Both the position numbers and the translations under genes were made by a program. Under the pieces are notes generated by a model. The model worked only from the letters and a program-made list of their open reading frames with translations, did not search any database and had not been told where the DNA came from. Below are positions 42,060 to 49,503 of a stretch of 49,809 nt of DNA, in pieces (the stretch's first letter is position 1; the number at the start of each line of letters is the position of its first letter). Origin of the DNA: Treponema sp. JC4 (lineage in GTDB: Bacteria > Spirochaetota > Spirochaetia > Treponematales > Treponemataceae); contig NZ_AJGU01000018.1 in the NCBI RefSeq assembly GCF_000260795.1, positions 1 to 49,809 of the forward strand, read 5' to 3'.

Positions 42060-44263
42060 TGAAGAAAAAAAACGTAAGTCTTCTTGCCGGCATTTTACTG
42101 TCGGCTTTTTCGGTTTTACCCCTGCCAGGTCTTTTTGCAACAATTTCCTTTGAAAAAAGCGATATAAATCAGAATGATGAACTCTTGTTTACTGCCAGCC
42201 AGAATGCCCTTGGTTCAGCAAATTATACCTCTCTATTTTATTCAAAAATCAAAAACGGCGAAGTGCCTCTTCAGCCCGAGCTTATAACTTATTATCCGGA
42301 GCAGATGGAACTGCTGGAAGGCGGCAATATCCTTCAGCTTCGTAACCGTTTTGGTACCGCCCGCTATGACCGTAAAAATGAAAGCCTTAAGTGGGTAAAA
42401 AAGATTTCGGGCTTACCTGAAAATATCATGCCGACTGCTCCTTATCAGGCCAGCCCTGACGGGAAATGGTTCTGCAAAATAGAAAAAACAGAAATCTGCT
42501 CAGGCCGTCTTGTCGTAGAACGCTCTTCTGATGCAAAAAGAATTGTCCTTGCAGAGAAAATCCTTAATTCTTATGAATCGCTTCCTGTAAAGTGGTCGCC
42601 TGACAGCAGCATTCTTTTGTATGAAAAAAACGGCGCCGTATATTTTTGTAATCCCGAGGCGCTTTCCCGCGGTGTCGAAATTGAAGAACGCTTCAGAAAA
42701 ATCGGGCGTGGTACAATCAATTGCGTAAGCTGGGGCTCAGAAAAATTTCTTGCCTATGTTGATGATTACCTTCTTTATAGAATCAGTACAAAGGAAATGT
42801 ATACAATCGGTCTTTATGCCGGAATCATAGGGCAGGGAAAGGCAATAGGACGCCTTCCTTTCCGTTTTAATCCTCTTTCTGATAAGGTTTTTGCCAACAA
42901 GGATGTAACTTCTATTGTAACAGTTCAGAATAACAGACTCTTTTCTTACCTGACTATTCAGAGCCTTTCCTGTGATTATATGGACGTAATTTATTCCCGT
43001 CCTTACACAGATTCCTCTGCCTCTCTTAAAGAAGCCTTTGTTTTCTGGGATAAAGATGAAAATCCTATTCTGTGGCAGGAAAAACTTCCTTATCTTGGCA
43101 GCCTTGAAAAGGGAAGTGTTTACCGACTTGGTGCCCAGCCAAAACTGGTGCTTGAAATTTCTGATTCAGGCCGCCCATGCCTTTCTCCAGACGGAAGCCG
43201 GGTTGCAGTTTTTTCTGAAAACGACATTTATATTTATGATATAAATTCCTGGCAGTGTATTGCAGAGCTTGAAGGGGAGAGGGTAACAAGTGCCCTCTGG
43301 CTTGACCGCAATCAGCTTTATGTCGGAGGAACCCAGCGCCTTCGTTTGTGGAACCTTCTTTCCAACAATGCTGAAACAATCTGCCTTTCAAGTGCAAACG
43401 ACTGCTACTGGTATGGCGATGACAATAAAATTTATGCCAGTGTAAGCGGCGGTTCCTATTACCGCTTTAATTCCGCAAAAGGAACCTGGGCTCCTGTAGC
43501 TGCACCTGCACGAATCAATGCCCTTTCCCAGAACGGACGTTACCGTGTTTTTGTAGGAAGTACCCAGAATCCCCGCTATGAAAATGCGCTTTATATCAGA
43601 TCTTTGAGTGCAGAAACCGTAACAAAGCCTGTTTATCCTTTGAGTGTTGAAAAACAACCTGCAAAAAAGAAGGTTGCCCTTATTTTTGATGCCAGTGATA
43701 ATTCAGACGGACTTCCTCAGATTCTTTCTGCCCTTAAGAAGTACAATGTAAAGGGAACTTTCTTTATCAACGGAGAATTTATCCGCCGTTATCCTCTTGA
43801 AACAAAGCAGATTGTTCAGAACGGTCAGAAATGTGCTTCAATGTTCTTTACAACCTCAGATTTGACTTCTCCGGGCTTTGCAATGACAGAAGATTTTATC
43901 CGCCGTGGCCTTGCCCGTAACGAAGATGAGTTCTATCAGGCAACCGGAACTGAACTGAACCTTTACTGGCATGCTCCGGATTACAAGGTTACCGATGCAA
44001 TAAAAGAATACGGAAAACTCGCCGGTTATTCTTATGTAAATAATAATTTCAAATATTCAGATACTGATATTCAGACCATTAAGCCTGAAATCCTGATAAA
44101 CGAGTACAATTCAATTTTGAAATTTGCAAATTATGGAATTATTCCGGTTTCTGTCGGCTATTCAACCGGCATTCACGAAGACCCTCTTTATGCTCACATG
44201 GATTTGCTTATCAGTTCGCTTCTGGATGCAGGTTATGAGATTGTAGAATTAGAGAAATTGTAG
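42056..44263 (+). CDS. secreted propeller-like protein with degenerate NodB deacetylase domain
   Basis: A 735-residue exported protein. The signal peptide is MMKKKNVSLLAGILLSAFS onward. Residues about 40-520 are repeated short beta blades with WD40/TolB-like phrases (SPDGKWFCKIE, WSPDSSILLYEKNG, LSPDGSRVAVFSEND). From about 537 a polysaccharide-deacetylase fold begins (KVALIFDASDNSDGLPQIL, YNVKGTFFINGEFI). Only the first-motif Asp region remains. The HxxxH metal pair of motif 2 is replaced (KCASMFFTTSDLTS), and motif 3 reads WHAPDYK. It is therefore probably a non-catalytic wall-binding protein. ATG 42056 overlaps the zinc-ribbon stop, with GGAG 8 nt upstream. Confidence 0.85.
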   Translation: MMKKKNVSLLAGILLSAFSVLPLPGLFATISFEKSDINQNDELLFTASQNALGSANYTSLFYSKIKNGEVPLQPELITYYPEQMELLEGGNILQLRNRFGTARYDRKNESLKWVKKISGLPENIMPTAPYQASPDGKWFCKIEKTEICSGRLVVERSSDAKRIVLAEKILNSYESLPVKWSPDSSILLYEKNGAVYFCNPEALSRGVEIEERFRKIGRGTINCVSWGSEKFLAYVDDYLLYRISTKEMYTIGLYAGIIGQGKAIGRLPFRFNPLSDKVFANKDVTSIVTVQNNRLFSYLTIQSLSCDYMDVIYSRPYTDSSASLKEAFVFWDKDENPILWQEKLPYLGSLEKGSVYRLGAQPKLVLEISDSGRPCLSPDGSRVAVFSENDIYIYDINSWQCIAELEGERVTSALWLDRNQLYVGGTQRLRLWNLLSNNAETICLSSANDCYWYGDDNKIYASVSGGSYYRFNSAKGTWAPVAAPARINALSQNGRYRVFVGSTQNPRYENALYIRSLSAETVTKPVYPLSVEKQPAKKKVALIFDASDNSDGLPQILSALKKYNVKGTFFINGEFIRRYPLETKQIVQNGQKCASMFFTTSDLTSPGFAMTEDFIRRGLARNEDEFYQATGTELNLYWHAPDYKVTDAIKEYGKLAGYSYVNNNFKYSDTDIQTIKPEILINEYNSILKFANYGIIPVSVGYSTGIHEDPLYAHMDLLISSLLDAGYEIVELEKL

Positions 44264-44331
44264 GCTATATTTATTAATTTGATAAAATCCGCTATATTTA
44301 TTCCTACACTTTTTAAATTTGGAGACCTATC

Positions 44332-46380
44332 ATGTCTTTAGACAAAATGCGCAACATCGGTATTATGGCGCATATCGATGCAGGAAAAACAACAACAACA
44401 GAACGCATCCTTTTTTACACAGGAAAAATTCATAAAATCGGCGAAATTGATGACGGTCAGGCAACAATGGACTGGATGGCTCAGGAACAGGAACGTGGTA
44501 TTACAATCTGTTCAGCAGCCACAACAACTTACTGGAAAAATTATCAGATAAACATTATCGACACTCCGGGCCACGTAGACTTTACTGCAGAAGTTGAACG
44601 CTCTCTCCGCGTATTGGACGGTGCTGTTGCAGTAATCTGTGCGGTTGATGGTGTTCAGCCTCAGACAGAAACTGTATGGAAGCAGGCTGATGAGTTTGCC
44701 GTTCCACGTCTCTGCTTTATGAATAAAATGGACCGAATTGGTGCAGACTTCTTCGGCTCTATGGAAGACGTACATAACAAGTTTGGAGTAGAAACTCTTG
44801 CCTTGCAGATTCCTATCGGAGAAGGCGCAGATTTTGAAGGCGTTATTGACCTTCTTAAAATGAAAGAGCTTCGTTTTGAAGGTGATGAAGGCGAAAAGGT
44901 AGTAGAAAGTGATATTGATTCTTCCCGCCTTGCTCAGGCTCAGGAATGGCGCGAAAAGCTGGTAGAAACTGTTGCCGGCAGCGATGATGAACTTATGGAA
45001 ATCTATCTTGAAGGCGGCGACATTTCTCTTGAACAGCTTAAAAAGGCAATCCGCAAGGGTACAATCAGCCGTGCCTTTGTTCCATTTGTAATGGGAAGCG
45101 CCCGCCACAATCAGGGTGTTCAGCCTTTGATTGACGCTGTAATCGACTTCCTTCCTTGTCCTACAGATGTTCCTCCTGCAAAAGGACTTCGTGTTAAAAA
45201 AGATACTCAGGAAGATGTAGAAGTTCCTTGCGATCCTTCAAAAATGGCACTTGGTCTTGTATTTAAGATTCAGTATGACCGTGAAATGGGCCCACTTTGT
45301 TATGTGCGCATGTACTCAGGAAAAATCCAGAATGGTATTCAGATTTACAACATCAATAAAAAGAAGCGTGAGCGCGTAAACCGCATTCTTCGTATGCATG
45401 CCGATAAATCAGAGCCTTGCGATTCAATCAGCGCAGGTGATATTGCTGTATTTATCGGACTTAAGCTTGCTCAGACAGGTGATACAATCGGTTCAGAGGC
45501 TTTCCCAGTATTGCTGGAACAGCCTAAGTTCCCTCAGCCGGTAATTTCTGTTGCCCTTGAGCCTGAAAGCATGAGCGAGCGCGATAAAATGAACGAAACT
45601 CTTGAAATCCTCAGCCGCGAAGACCCAACCTTTACAAGCCATGAAGATGCAGAAACAGGTCAGCTTATTATCAGCGGTATGGGTGAGCTTCACCTTGACG
45701 TTCTTGTTACCCGTATGCGCGATGATTTTGGCGTAAAATGTAATGTAGGTGCTCCTCAGGTAACTTACCGCGAATCTGTAAGCGGTTCTGCTACTGCTTC
45801 AGAAGAGTTCAGCCGTGTTCTTGCAGGAAAAGAAAATACTGCCGGCCTTACAATCACTGTTGAACAGCGCGAGCAGGGCAGCGGTAACCTCTTTGTTAAT
45901 GAAGTTAAACAGGGCAATATTCCTGATGAAATTTTTGATTCAATTAAGAATGGCTTTGAAAGTGCCCTTAATTCAGGTATTAAATACGGTTATCCTTGTA
46001 CAGACGTTGCTGTAAAAGTTACTAAGATTGATTACAACGAGCTTACATCTTCTACCTTTGCCTTTGAAGCATGTGCAGCCCAGGTTTTTGATAAGGCTTG
46101 TACTGCCGCAAATCCAATTATCCTTGAACCTGTAATGAACGTTGATATTTCTTGTCCAAAAGAGTTTGTAGGACCTGCTTCAAGCCAGCTTTCTCAGCGT
46201 GGCGGAAACATTATGGGACAGGATTCAAAATCAACCGGCGATATTATTCACGCTCAGGCTCCTATGGCTAAAATGTTCGGATTCTCTACAAATCTTCGTT
46301 CTGCAACTCAGGGACGTGCAAGCTTCTCTATGGAGTTCAGCCACTTCCAGGAGAAGGTTGGAGGGCTGGAAAGTTACTAA
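44332..46380 (+). CDS. fusA: elongation factor G (spirochaete-type paralogue)
   Basis: EF-G is the GTPase that moves tRNA and mRNA through the ribosome or, in some paralogues, recycles ribosomes with RRF. G1 is AHIDAGKTTTTE, switch II is DTPGHVDFT, and G4 is NKMD. Domain II (RMYSGKIQNG), domain IV and the C-terminal PMAKMFGFSTNLRSATQGRASFSMEF end are all present. Length 682. Spirochaetes have two EF-G genes that split translocation and recycling, and I cannot tell from this sequence alone which one this is. GGAG lies 9 nt before the ATG. It is monocistronic with an R1 terminator element. Confidence 0.96.
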   Translation: MSLDKMRNIGIMAHIDAGKTTTTERILFYTGKIHKIGEIDDGQATMDWMAQEQERGITICSAATTTYWKNYQINIIDTPGHVDFTAEVERSLRVLDGAVAVICAVDGVQPQTETVWKQADEFAVPRLCFMNKMDRIGADFFGSMEDVHNKFGVETLALQIPIGEGADFEGVIDLLKMKELRFEGDEGEKVVESDIDSSRLAQAQEWREKLVETVAGSDDELMEIYLEGGDISLEQLKKAIRKGTISRAFVPFVMGSARHNQGVQPLIDAVIDFLPCPTDVPPAKGLRVKKDTQEDVEVPCDPSKMALGLVFKIQYDREMGPLCYVRMYSGKIQNGIQIYNINKKKRERVNRILRMHADKSEPCDSISAGDIAVFIGLKLAQTGDTIGSEAFPVLLEQPKFPQPVISVALEPESMSERDKMNETLEILSREDPTFTSHEDAETGQLIISGMGELHLDVLVTRMRDDFGVKCNVGAPQVTYRESVSGSATASEEFSRVLAGKENTAGLTITVEQREQGSGNLFVNEVKQGNIPDEIFDSIKNGFESALNSGIKYGYPCTDVAVKVTKIDYNELTSSTFAFEACAAQVFDKACTAANPIILEPVMNVDISCPKEFVGPASSQLSQRGGNIMGQDSKSTGDIIHAQAPMAKMFGFSTNLRSATQGRASFSMEFSHFQEKVGGLESY

Positions 46381-46381
46381 A

Positions 46382-46400
46382 CTGGTCTATTAATAACCAG
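46382..46400 (+). terminator. short hairpin directly after fusA
   Basis: CTGGT and ACCAG pair around a 9-nt loop immediately behind the stop codon. No T tract follows; the main terminator is the R1 unit 7 bp downstream. Confidence 0.3.
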
Positions 46401-46406
46401 GAAAAT

Positions 46407-46492
46407 AAAATCGTGGGACGCAGGTGAAAATTAAGGGGGGACCCGTGAGGGGAGATACCTTGATTTTCGCCGTCGCTGGGACCCGCGATTTT
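46407..46492 (+). repeat. dispersed repeat R1, copy 2, nested in the fusA terminator
   Basis: The core 46413-46485 starts GTGGGACGCAGGTGAAAATT and ends CGTCGCTGGGACCCGC. The outer arms AAAATC and GATTTT pair and continue into a long T tract. Confidence 0.85.
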
Positions 46493-46526
46493 TTTTATTT
46501 TTTTTCAAATTTTACTGTTTAATGTA

Positions 46527-46555
46527 TTGACACTTTTAGTAATTTTCTATATATT
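46527..46555 (+). promoter_or_regulatory. tRNA-Leu promoter
   Basis: TTGACA (46527-46532), 17 bp, TATATT (46550-46555): the strongest sigma70 match outside the CRISPR repeats. The start site would be about 8 nt before the mature tRNA. Confidence 0.8.
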
Positions 46556-46569
46556 TAATATCACATTCC

Positions 46570-46651
<82 letters not shown>

Positions 46652-46652
46652 A

Positions 46653-46680
46653 AAGGCTGTCAGTTTTGACAGCCTTTTTT
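46653..46680 (+). terminator. tRNA-Leu intrinsic terminator
   Basis: AAGGCTGTCA and TGACAGCCTT form a perfect 10-bp stem with loop GTTT, followed by a T tract. Confidence 0.9.
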
Positions 46681-46704
46681 CTTTTTAAATCAAATGGACT
46701 GAAA

Positions 46705-47658
46705 ATGGCTAAGAGAAAAAATCATAAATCTTCCGGACTTAAAGTTTTTTTATTCTTCCTTCTTGTTCTTATAGTTACTACATACTTTTATAAAAGGGAA
46801 TATTTTTCAGAGGTAAAAAATTACGTAAAATCGTATGCTGAAAATCTTATCGAAGAGGCTGCTTCTTTTTCTTCTGATGAAAAAATTGCTTCAGACTCTG
46901 GAAAGAAATATATCCTTCTTCCCAAAGGACTTGAACTTCCTCTTTGTCCTGCAAAAGAGCACGCAGAGGATCACGAAATCCGCAATTTCACCAATTATTC
47001 CATCTGTTACCGTGAAACTTATGAACAGGCTGAGTGGTCTGCCTACAGCCTTTCTTATCAGCAGCTGGAAAAGAAGGCTACCCGTTCCAATGATTTTCGC
47101 CCTGATCCTGCTATTTCTACAGGCTCTGCAAGTCTTTCTGATTATAAAGCTTCTGGTTATGACCGCGGGCATCTTACCCCCGCCGCTGATATGTCCTTCA
47201 GTGAACTTGCCATGAGTGAAAGTTTTTATATGAGCAATATGAGTCCCCAGGCTCCCCAGTTTAATCGTGGAATCTGGAAAGACCTTGAAACTCAGGTTCG
47301 TCTCTGGGCAGAAAAGTTCGGAAAGCTTTATGTTGTTTCAGGCCCTGTATTAGACAAAACTGCCAGCGACTATAAAACAATCGGCGAAAATAAGGTTGCC
47401 GTTCCGGAAGCCTATTATAAGGTAATTCTTGTCCCTCTTTATGAAGATGAGGCTGATAAGTCCACTTCCGATGATGCTGCCTCTATTACCGCCATCGGCT
47501 TTATAATTCCAAATCAAAAGTGCGAAGATGATTTCTGGTCTTATGCCGTCAGCGTAGATAAAGTTGAGTCCGTAACCGGCTTAGATTTTTACTCCCTTCT
47601 TCCTGATTCTGTAGAAAATGAGGTTGAAGGGCTGTTTGAGCTGGAAATGTGGAAATAA
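46705..47658 (+). CDS. membrane-anchored DNA/RNA non-specific endonuclease
   Basis: A 317-residue beta-beta-alpha-metal nuclease of the NUC1/EndA group. ATG 46705 (MAKRKNHKSSG) starts a basic tail, and one helix follows (about 12-30, VFLFFLLVLIVTTYFY). The nuclease domain (about 75-315) faces outside. The active-site motif YDRGHLTPAADM has its His near residue 154. The magnesium Asn region SNMSPQAPQFNRGIWKDLE follows about 25 residues later. Roles could be nucleic-acid scavenging or DNA uptake. The RBS is weak (GGA). The upstream tRNA terminator suggests its own promoter or read-through. Confidence 0.92.
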   Translation: MAKRKNHKSSGLKVFLFFLLVLIVTTYFYKREYFSEVKNYVKSYAENLIEEAASFSSDEKIASDSGKKYILLPKGLELPLCPAKEHAEDHEIRNFTNYSICYRETYEQAEWSAYSLSYQQLEKKATRSNDFRPDPAISTGSASLSDYKASGYDRGHLTPAADMSFSELAMSESFYMSNMSPQAPQFNRGIWKDLETQVRLWAEKFGKLYVVSGPVLDKTASDYKTIGENKVAVPEAYYKVILVPLYEDEADKSTSDDAASITAIGFIIPNQKCEDDFWSYAVSVDKVESVTGLDFYSLLPDSVENEVEGLFELEMWK

Positions 47659-47712
47659 TGAAAAAAGATTTTTTTGTTGGTAAAAACTATTTGCAGATAA
47701 TTTCATTCTTTT

Positions 47713-47741
47713 TTGTTTATTATTTAAATAGGGTGTAATAT
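47713..47741 (+). promoter_or_regulatory. promoter of the small acidic-tail membrane protein cluster
   Basis: TTGTTT (47713-47718), 17 bp, TAATAT (47736-47741). AAGGAGG follows just before the first small ORF. Confidence 0.5.
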
Positions 47742-47760
47742 ATCCGTAAGGAGGTTTTAT

Positions 47761-47880
47761 ATGATTGAAGCATTTGTTTCTGTTTTTGGAGTAATTATTT
47801 GTTTGATTATTGCAATAAAAGCCTCAAAAGATGATGCTTCTACAACATATGATTCCGTTCCTGATCCAGATGATGATTGA
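47761..47880 (+). CDS. 39-aa single-helix membrane protein with Asp-rich tail (1 of 3)
   Basis: MIEAFVSVFGVIICLIIAIKA forms one membrane helix, then a tail rich in Asp, Ser and Thr ending in DPDPDDD-like residues (VPDPDDD). AAGGAGG sits 6 nt before the ATG, the best RBS of the region, so the frame is very likely translated. I know no family for it. It is the first of three such small genes in a row. Confidence 0.65.
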   Translation: MIEAFVSVFGVIICLIIAIKASKDDASTTYDSVPDPDDD

Positions 47881-47943
47881 AAAATCAATGTCAGAGCGTC
47901 TAGTTTGCCTTTTATAAAAATCTTACTTCAAAGGAGGTGAAAA

Positions 47944-48087
47944 ATGATTTTTCTTATCAGTATTTTAGTAACCTTTCTTCTTTGGAAATTTATAATCCTA
48001 CCCTGGGCAAAACATGATAGCGAAATAAACGCTAAAGAAAACGAAGAACTTTTTAAATGGTTATATCCCGATGCTCAGGAAAGCTGA
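47944..48087 (+). CDS. 47-aa single-helix membrane protein (2 of 3), possibly cut short by TGA
   Basis: AAAGGAGG stands 7 nt before the ATG. MIFLISILVTFLLWKFIILPW is a membrane helix, and a charged tail follows (KHDSEINAKENEELFKWLYPDAQES). The TGA at 48085-48087 is followed in the same frame by 17 more acidic codons (KDDEHGENEHEIVYDSN) up to a second TGA at 48139-48141. The extra part looks like the acidic tails of its two neighbours, so the first TGA may be a recent nonsense mutation or a readthrough site. Confidence 0.6.
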   Translation: MIFLISILVTFLLWKFIILPWAKHDSEINAKENEELFKWLYPDAQES

Positions 48088-48152
48088 AAAGATGATGAAC
48101 ATGGCGAAAACGAACATGAAATAGTTTATGACAGTAATTGAAGAGGGAGGCC

Positions 48153-48260
48153 ATGACAGAGATTTTAATAATAATTACACTTATTCTTATTTTTCGCTAT
48201 GCTTGGAAACATCCTGAACAAGAAGAAAATTCTTCAGATGATGACGTTATTATCGACTGA
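48153..48260 (+). CDS. 35-aa single-helix membrane protein with Asp-rich tail (3 of 3)
   Basis: GGGAGG lies 2 nt before CC-ATG, close but usable. MTEILIIITLILIFRYAW is a membrane helix, and the tail is KHPEQEENSSDDDVIID. Size, layout and tail match the two preceding genes, suggesting a diverged tandem family. No known family is recognised. Confidence 0.6.
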   Translation: MTEILIIITLILIFRYAWKHPEQEENSSDDDVIID

Positions 48261-48497
48261 TTACTAGATGATTAACTAAATTTTCATTTTAAAATAGAGA
48301 GCTGAATCAACTGAAAAGTTCTTATTGAGGCACTGTTGGCGTTATGAATTCTTTTTATAAGTTTTTCTAGTCTATACAGTTCCAACACAGTAATGGCAAG
48401 TTCAGAATACCATAATGAGTTTCTTTTTTAGTTTTGTGTCCAGCCCTGTCTGAATGGACGGGTATTTTTATATTCTTACTACCTGCTGGTCTACTTA
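48261..48497. other. 237-bp AT-rich intergenic region
   Basis: No ORF with an RBS is visible on either strand. The only structure is a weak hairpin at 48444-48462 (CCC and GTC pairing with GAC and GGG, one bulged T) followed by TATTTTTA, a possible terminator between the + and - strand small genes. Confidence 0.4.
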
Positions 48498-48605
48498 TTA
48501 TAGCCATCCTATACGTTCAGCAAAAATCAGTATTAAAGCAATAATAATTCCCCTTACAATAGATTCCAAAGTAATTTTAAGGAATGCTTTTAATTTTGTT
48601 GACAT
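48498..48605 (-). CDS. 35-aa hydrophobic peptide, type I toxin-like (paralogue a)
   Basis: MSTKLKAFLKITLESIVRG is an amphipathic basic start, and a membrane helix follows (IIIALILIFAERIGWL). The RBS AGGGGG lies inside the palindrome CCCCTAGGGG, which can hide it, as in type I toxin mRNAs. The neighbouring - strand peptide shares the K-x-x-LK...E/R-x-x-x-R pattern and layout. The toxin reading is by size, layout and context only. Confidence 0.55.
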   Translation of the reverse strand: MSTKLKAFLKITLESIVRGIIIALILIFAERIGWL

Positions 48606-48637
48606 AATCGCCCCCTAGGGGTAAACTTTGAAAGAAA

Positions 48638-48666
48638 GGTGAGGCGGTCTGCAAACCAACCCCACC
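48638..48666 (-). terminator. hairpin between the two small - strand peptides
   Basis: On the - strand GGTGGGG pairs with CCTCACC around an inner GGT/ACC stem, followed by TTTCTTTC. It can end the transcript of the upstream peptide or structure the leader of the downstream one. Confidence 0.5.
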
Positions 48667-48674
48667 TGCTCCCG

Positions 48675-48785
48675 TTAGATGTTCTTACTGATAATCAGTA
48701 AGATAACACCTATTAGGATTTCGACAACGGCTCTGTAAAGCTCTCGTACAGCTTTTTTCAGAGCCTTTTTTGTTGTCTCTTTCAC
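48675..48785 (-). CDS. 36-aa hydrophobic peptide, type I toxin-like (paralogue b)
   Basis: A GTG start with AGGGGG about 6 nt upstream. KETTKKALKKAVRELYRAV is a strongly basic amphipathic helix, then VEILIGVILLIISKNI crosses the membrane. It lies 69 bp upstream of paralogue a on the same strand. No antisense RNA can be named, though the dense small inverted repeats around both genes would suit one. Confidence 0.55.
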   Translation of the reverse strand: MKETTKKALKKAVRELYRAVVEILIGVILLIISKNI

Positions 48786-48799
48786 TGTTTACCCCCTTT

Positions 48800-48833
48800 A
48801 TTAAGATTCTTTCCGGTGCAACGCACCTTATAT
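48800..48833. other. possible tracrRNA anti-repeat and small dyad
   Basis: ATTCTTTCCGGT (48806-48817) can pair with repeat positions 12-22 (ACCGGAA, then GAAT with one bulge). GCAAC just after it can pair with the repeat start GTTGC. GGTGC-AAC-GCACC (48815-48827) is a competing hairpin. The pairing is short and interrupted, so this is only a candidate. The degenerate repeat at 48951-48986, read on the - strand, is an alternative. Confidence 0.2.
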
Positions 48834-48837
48834 TTAT

Positions 48838-48893
48838 AAGATATCCTATTATTATAAATATGTATAGAACTTTTTATAATAATAGGATATCTT
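48838..48893. repeat. perfect 21-bp inverted repeat beside the CRISPR array
   Basis: 48838-48858 is exactly complementary to 48873-48893 (GGATATCTT at the right end), with a 14-nt loop. It is very AT-rich and has no T tract on either strand. It could be a transcript 3' end, an operator or a mobile element end. Confidence 0.7.
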
Positions 48894-49181
48894 CTGCTGC
48901 ATCATTTCCCTAAGCTTCTGAAATCGAAATGTGATACAACATTTGCTAGAATCATAATTTGACTGAATGAAGTAACCAGTTATAATATGATATAGACAAG
49001 AGAAACCTCATGGAAGGTTAATGGTTTGTCGGAGTAATTAATCAGTTATAATAATTCAAGTGGGCAACAGAAGCACAATTTAGTTGCAGGTTGACCGGAG
49101 AAATTAATCAGTTATAATGCATGGGCGCGGATAAGGATTTTGAGTCTTTTATCATCGGGCTTTTAATGAGGTTGTAAAATT

Positions 49182-49451
49182 ATGTTTACGATTAAGGGAA
49201 TAATAGACGGCGAAGAATTACGACTCACCTATAATGACGGCGAAATATCGGGCGACTCTAAAGCAATAGCAAGGACGCTTACAGAAAATCGCAAAGACTA
49301 CGGATATTTAGGACTATTCCCGGACGCGACAGACCGTAATTATTTAAACGAGGAAGTACCGGCTTATTATTTAATTTATAATCATGTATTCGAGAAAGTG
49401 ACCGAGCACCGTAAAGACTGGCCGCCCGAAGATATAAACGCAGTTTATTAA
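49182..49451 (+). CDS. 89-aa acidic protein encoded inside the CRISPR array
   Basis: The gene sits between two repeats, 63 bp after the TATAAT of the repeat at 49083-49118. A GAGG lies about 10 nt before the ATG. The product is soluble, small and acidic (17 Asp/Glu against 10 Lys/Arg), with a beta-rich start (FTIKGIIDGEELRLTYNDG) and an aromatic second half (YYLIYNHVFEKV). Codon use differs from the chromosome: five of seven Ile codons are ATA, four of seven Leu codons are TTA, and ACG, CCG and GCG are common. I recognise no family. Phage origin is likely. An anti-CRISPR or array-guard role is conceivable from position, size and charge but unproven. Confidence 0.7.
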   Translation: MFTIKGIIDGEELRLTYNDGEISGDSKAIARTLTENRKDYGYLGLFPDATDRNYLNEEVPAYYLIYNHVFEKVTEHRKDWPPEDINAVY

Positions 49452-49473
49452 ATCTACAAACAACCCCACCAAC

Positions 49474-49503
49474 GCCAAAACAACGCGCGAGTTTGGCTTT
49501 TTT
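49474..49503 (+). terminator. intrinsic terminator abutting the next CRISPR repeat
   Basis: GCCAAA (49474-49479) pairs with TTTGGC (49492-49497), and TTTTTT (49498-49503) follows. The next base is the first base of a repeat. Confidence 0.75.

Noticed and set aside
48085-48087. Selenocysteine at the in-frame TGA of the second small protein
   Set aside because: No SECIS-like hairpin is evident just downstream and the context is not a known selenoprotein.
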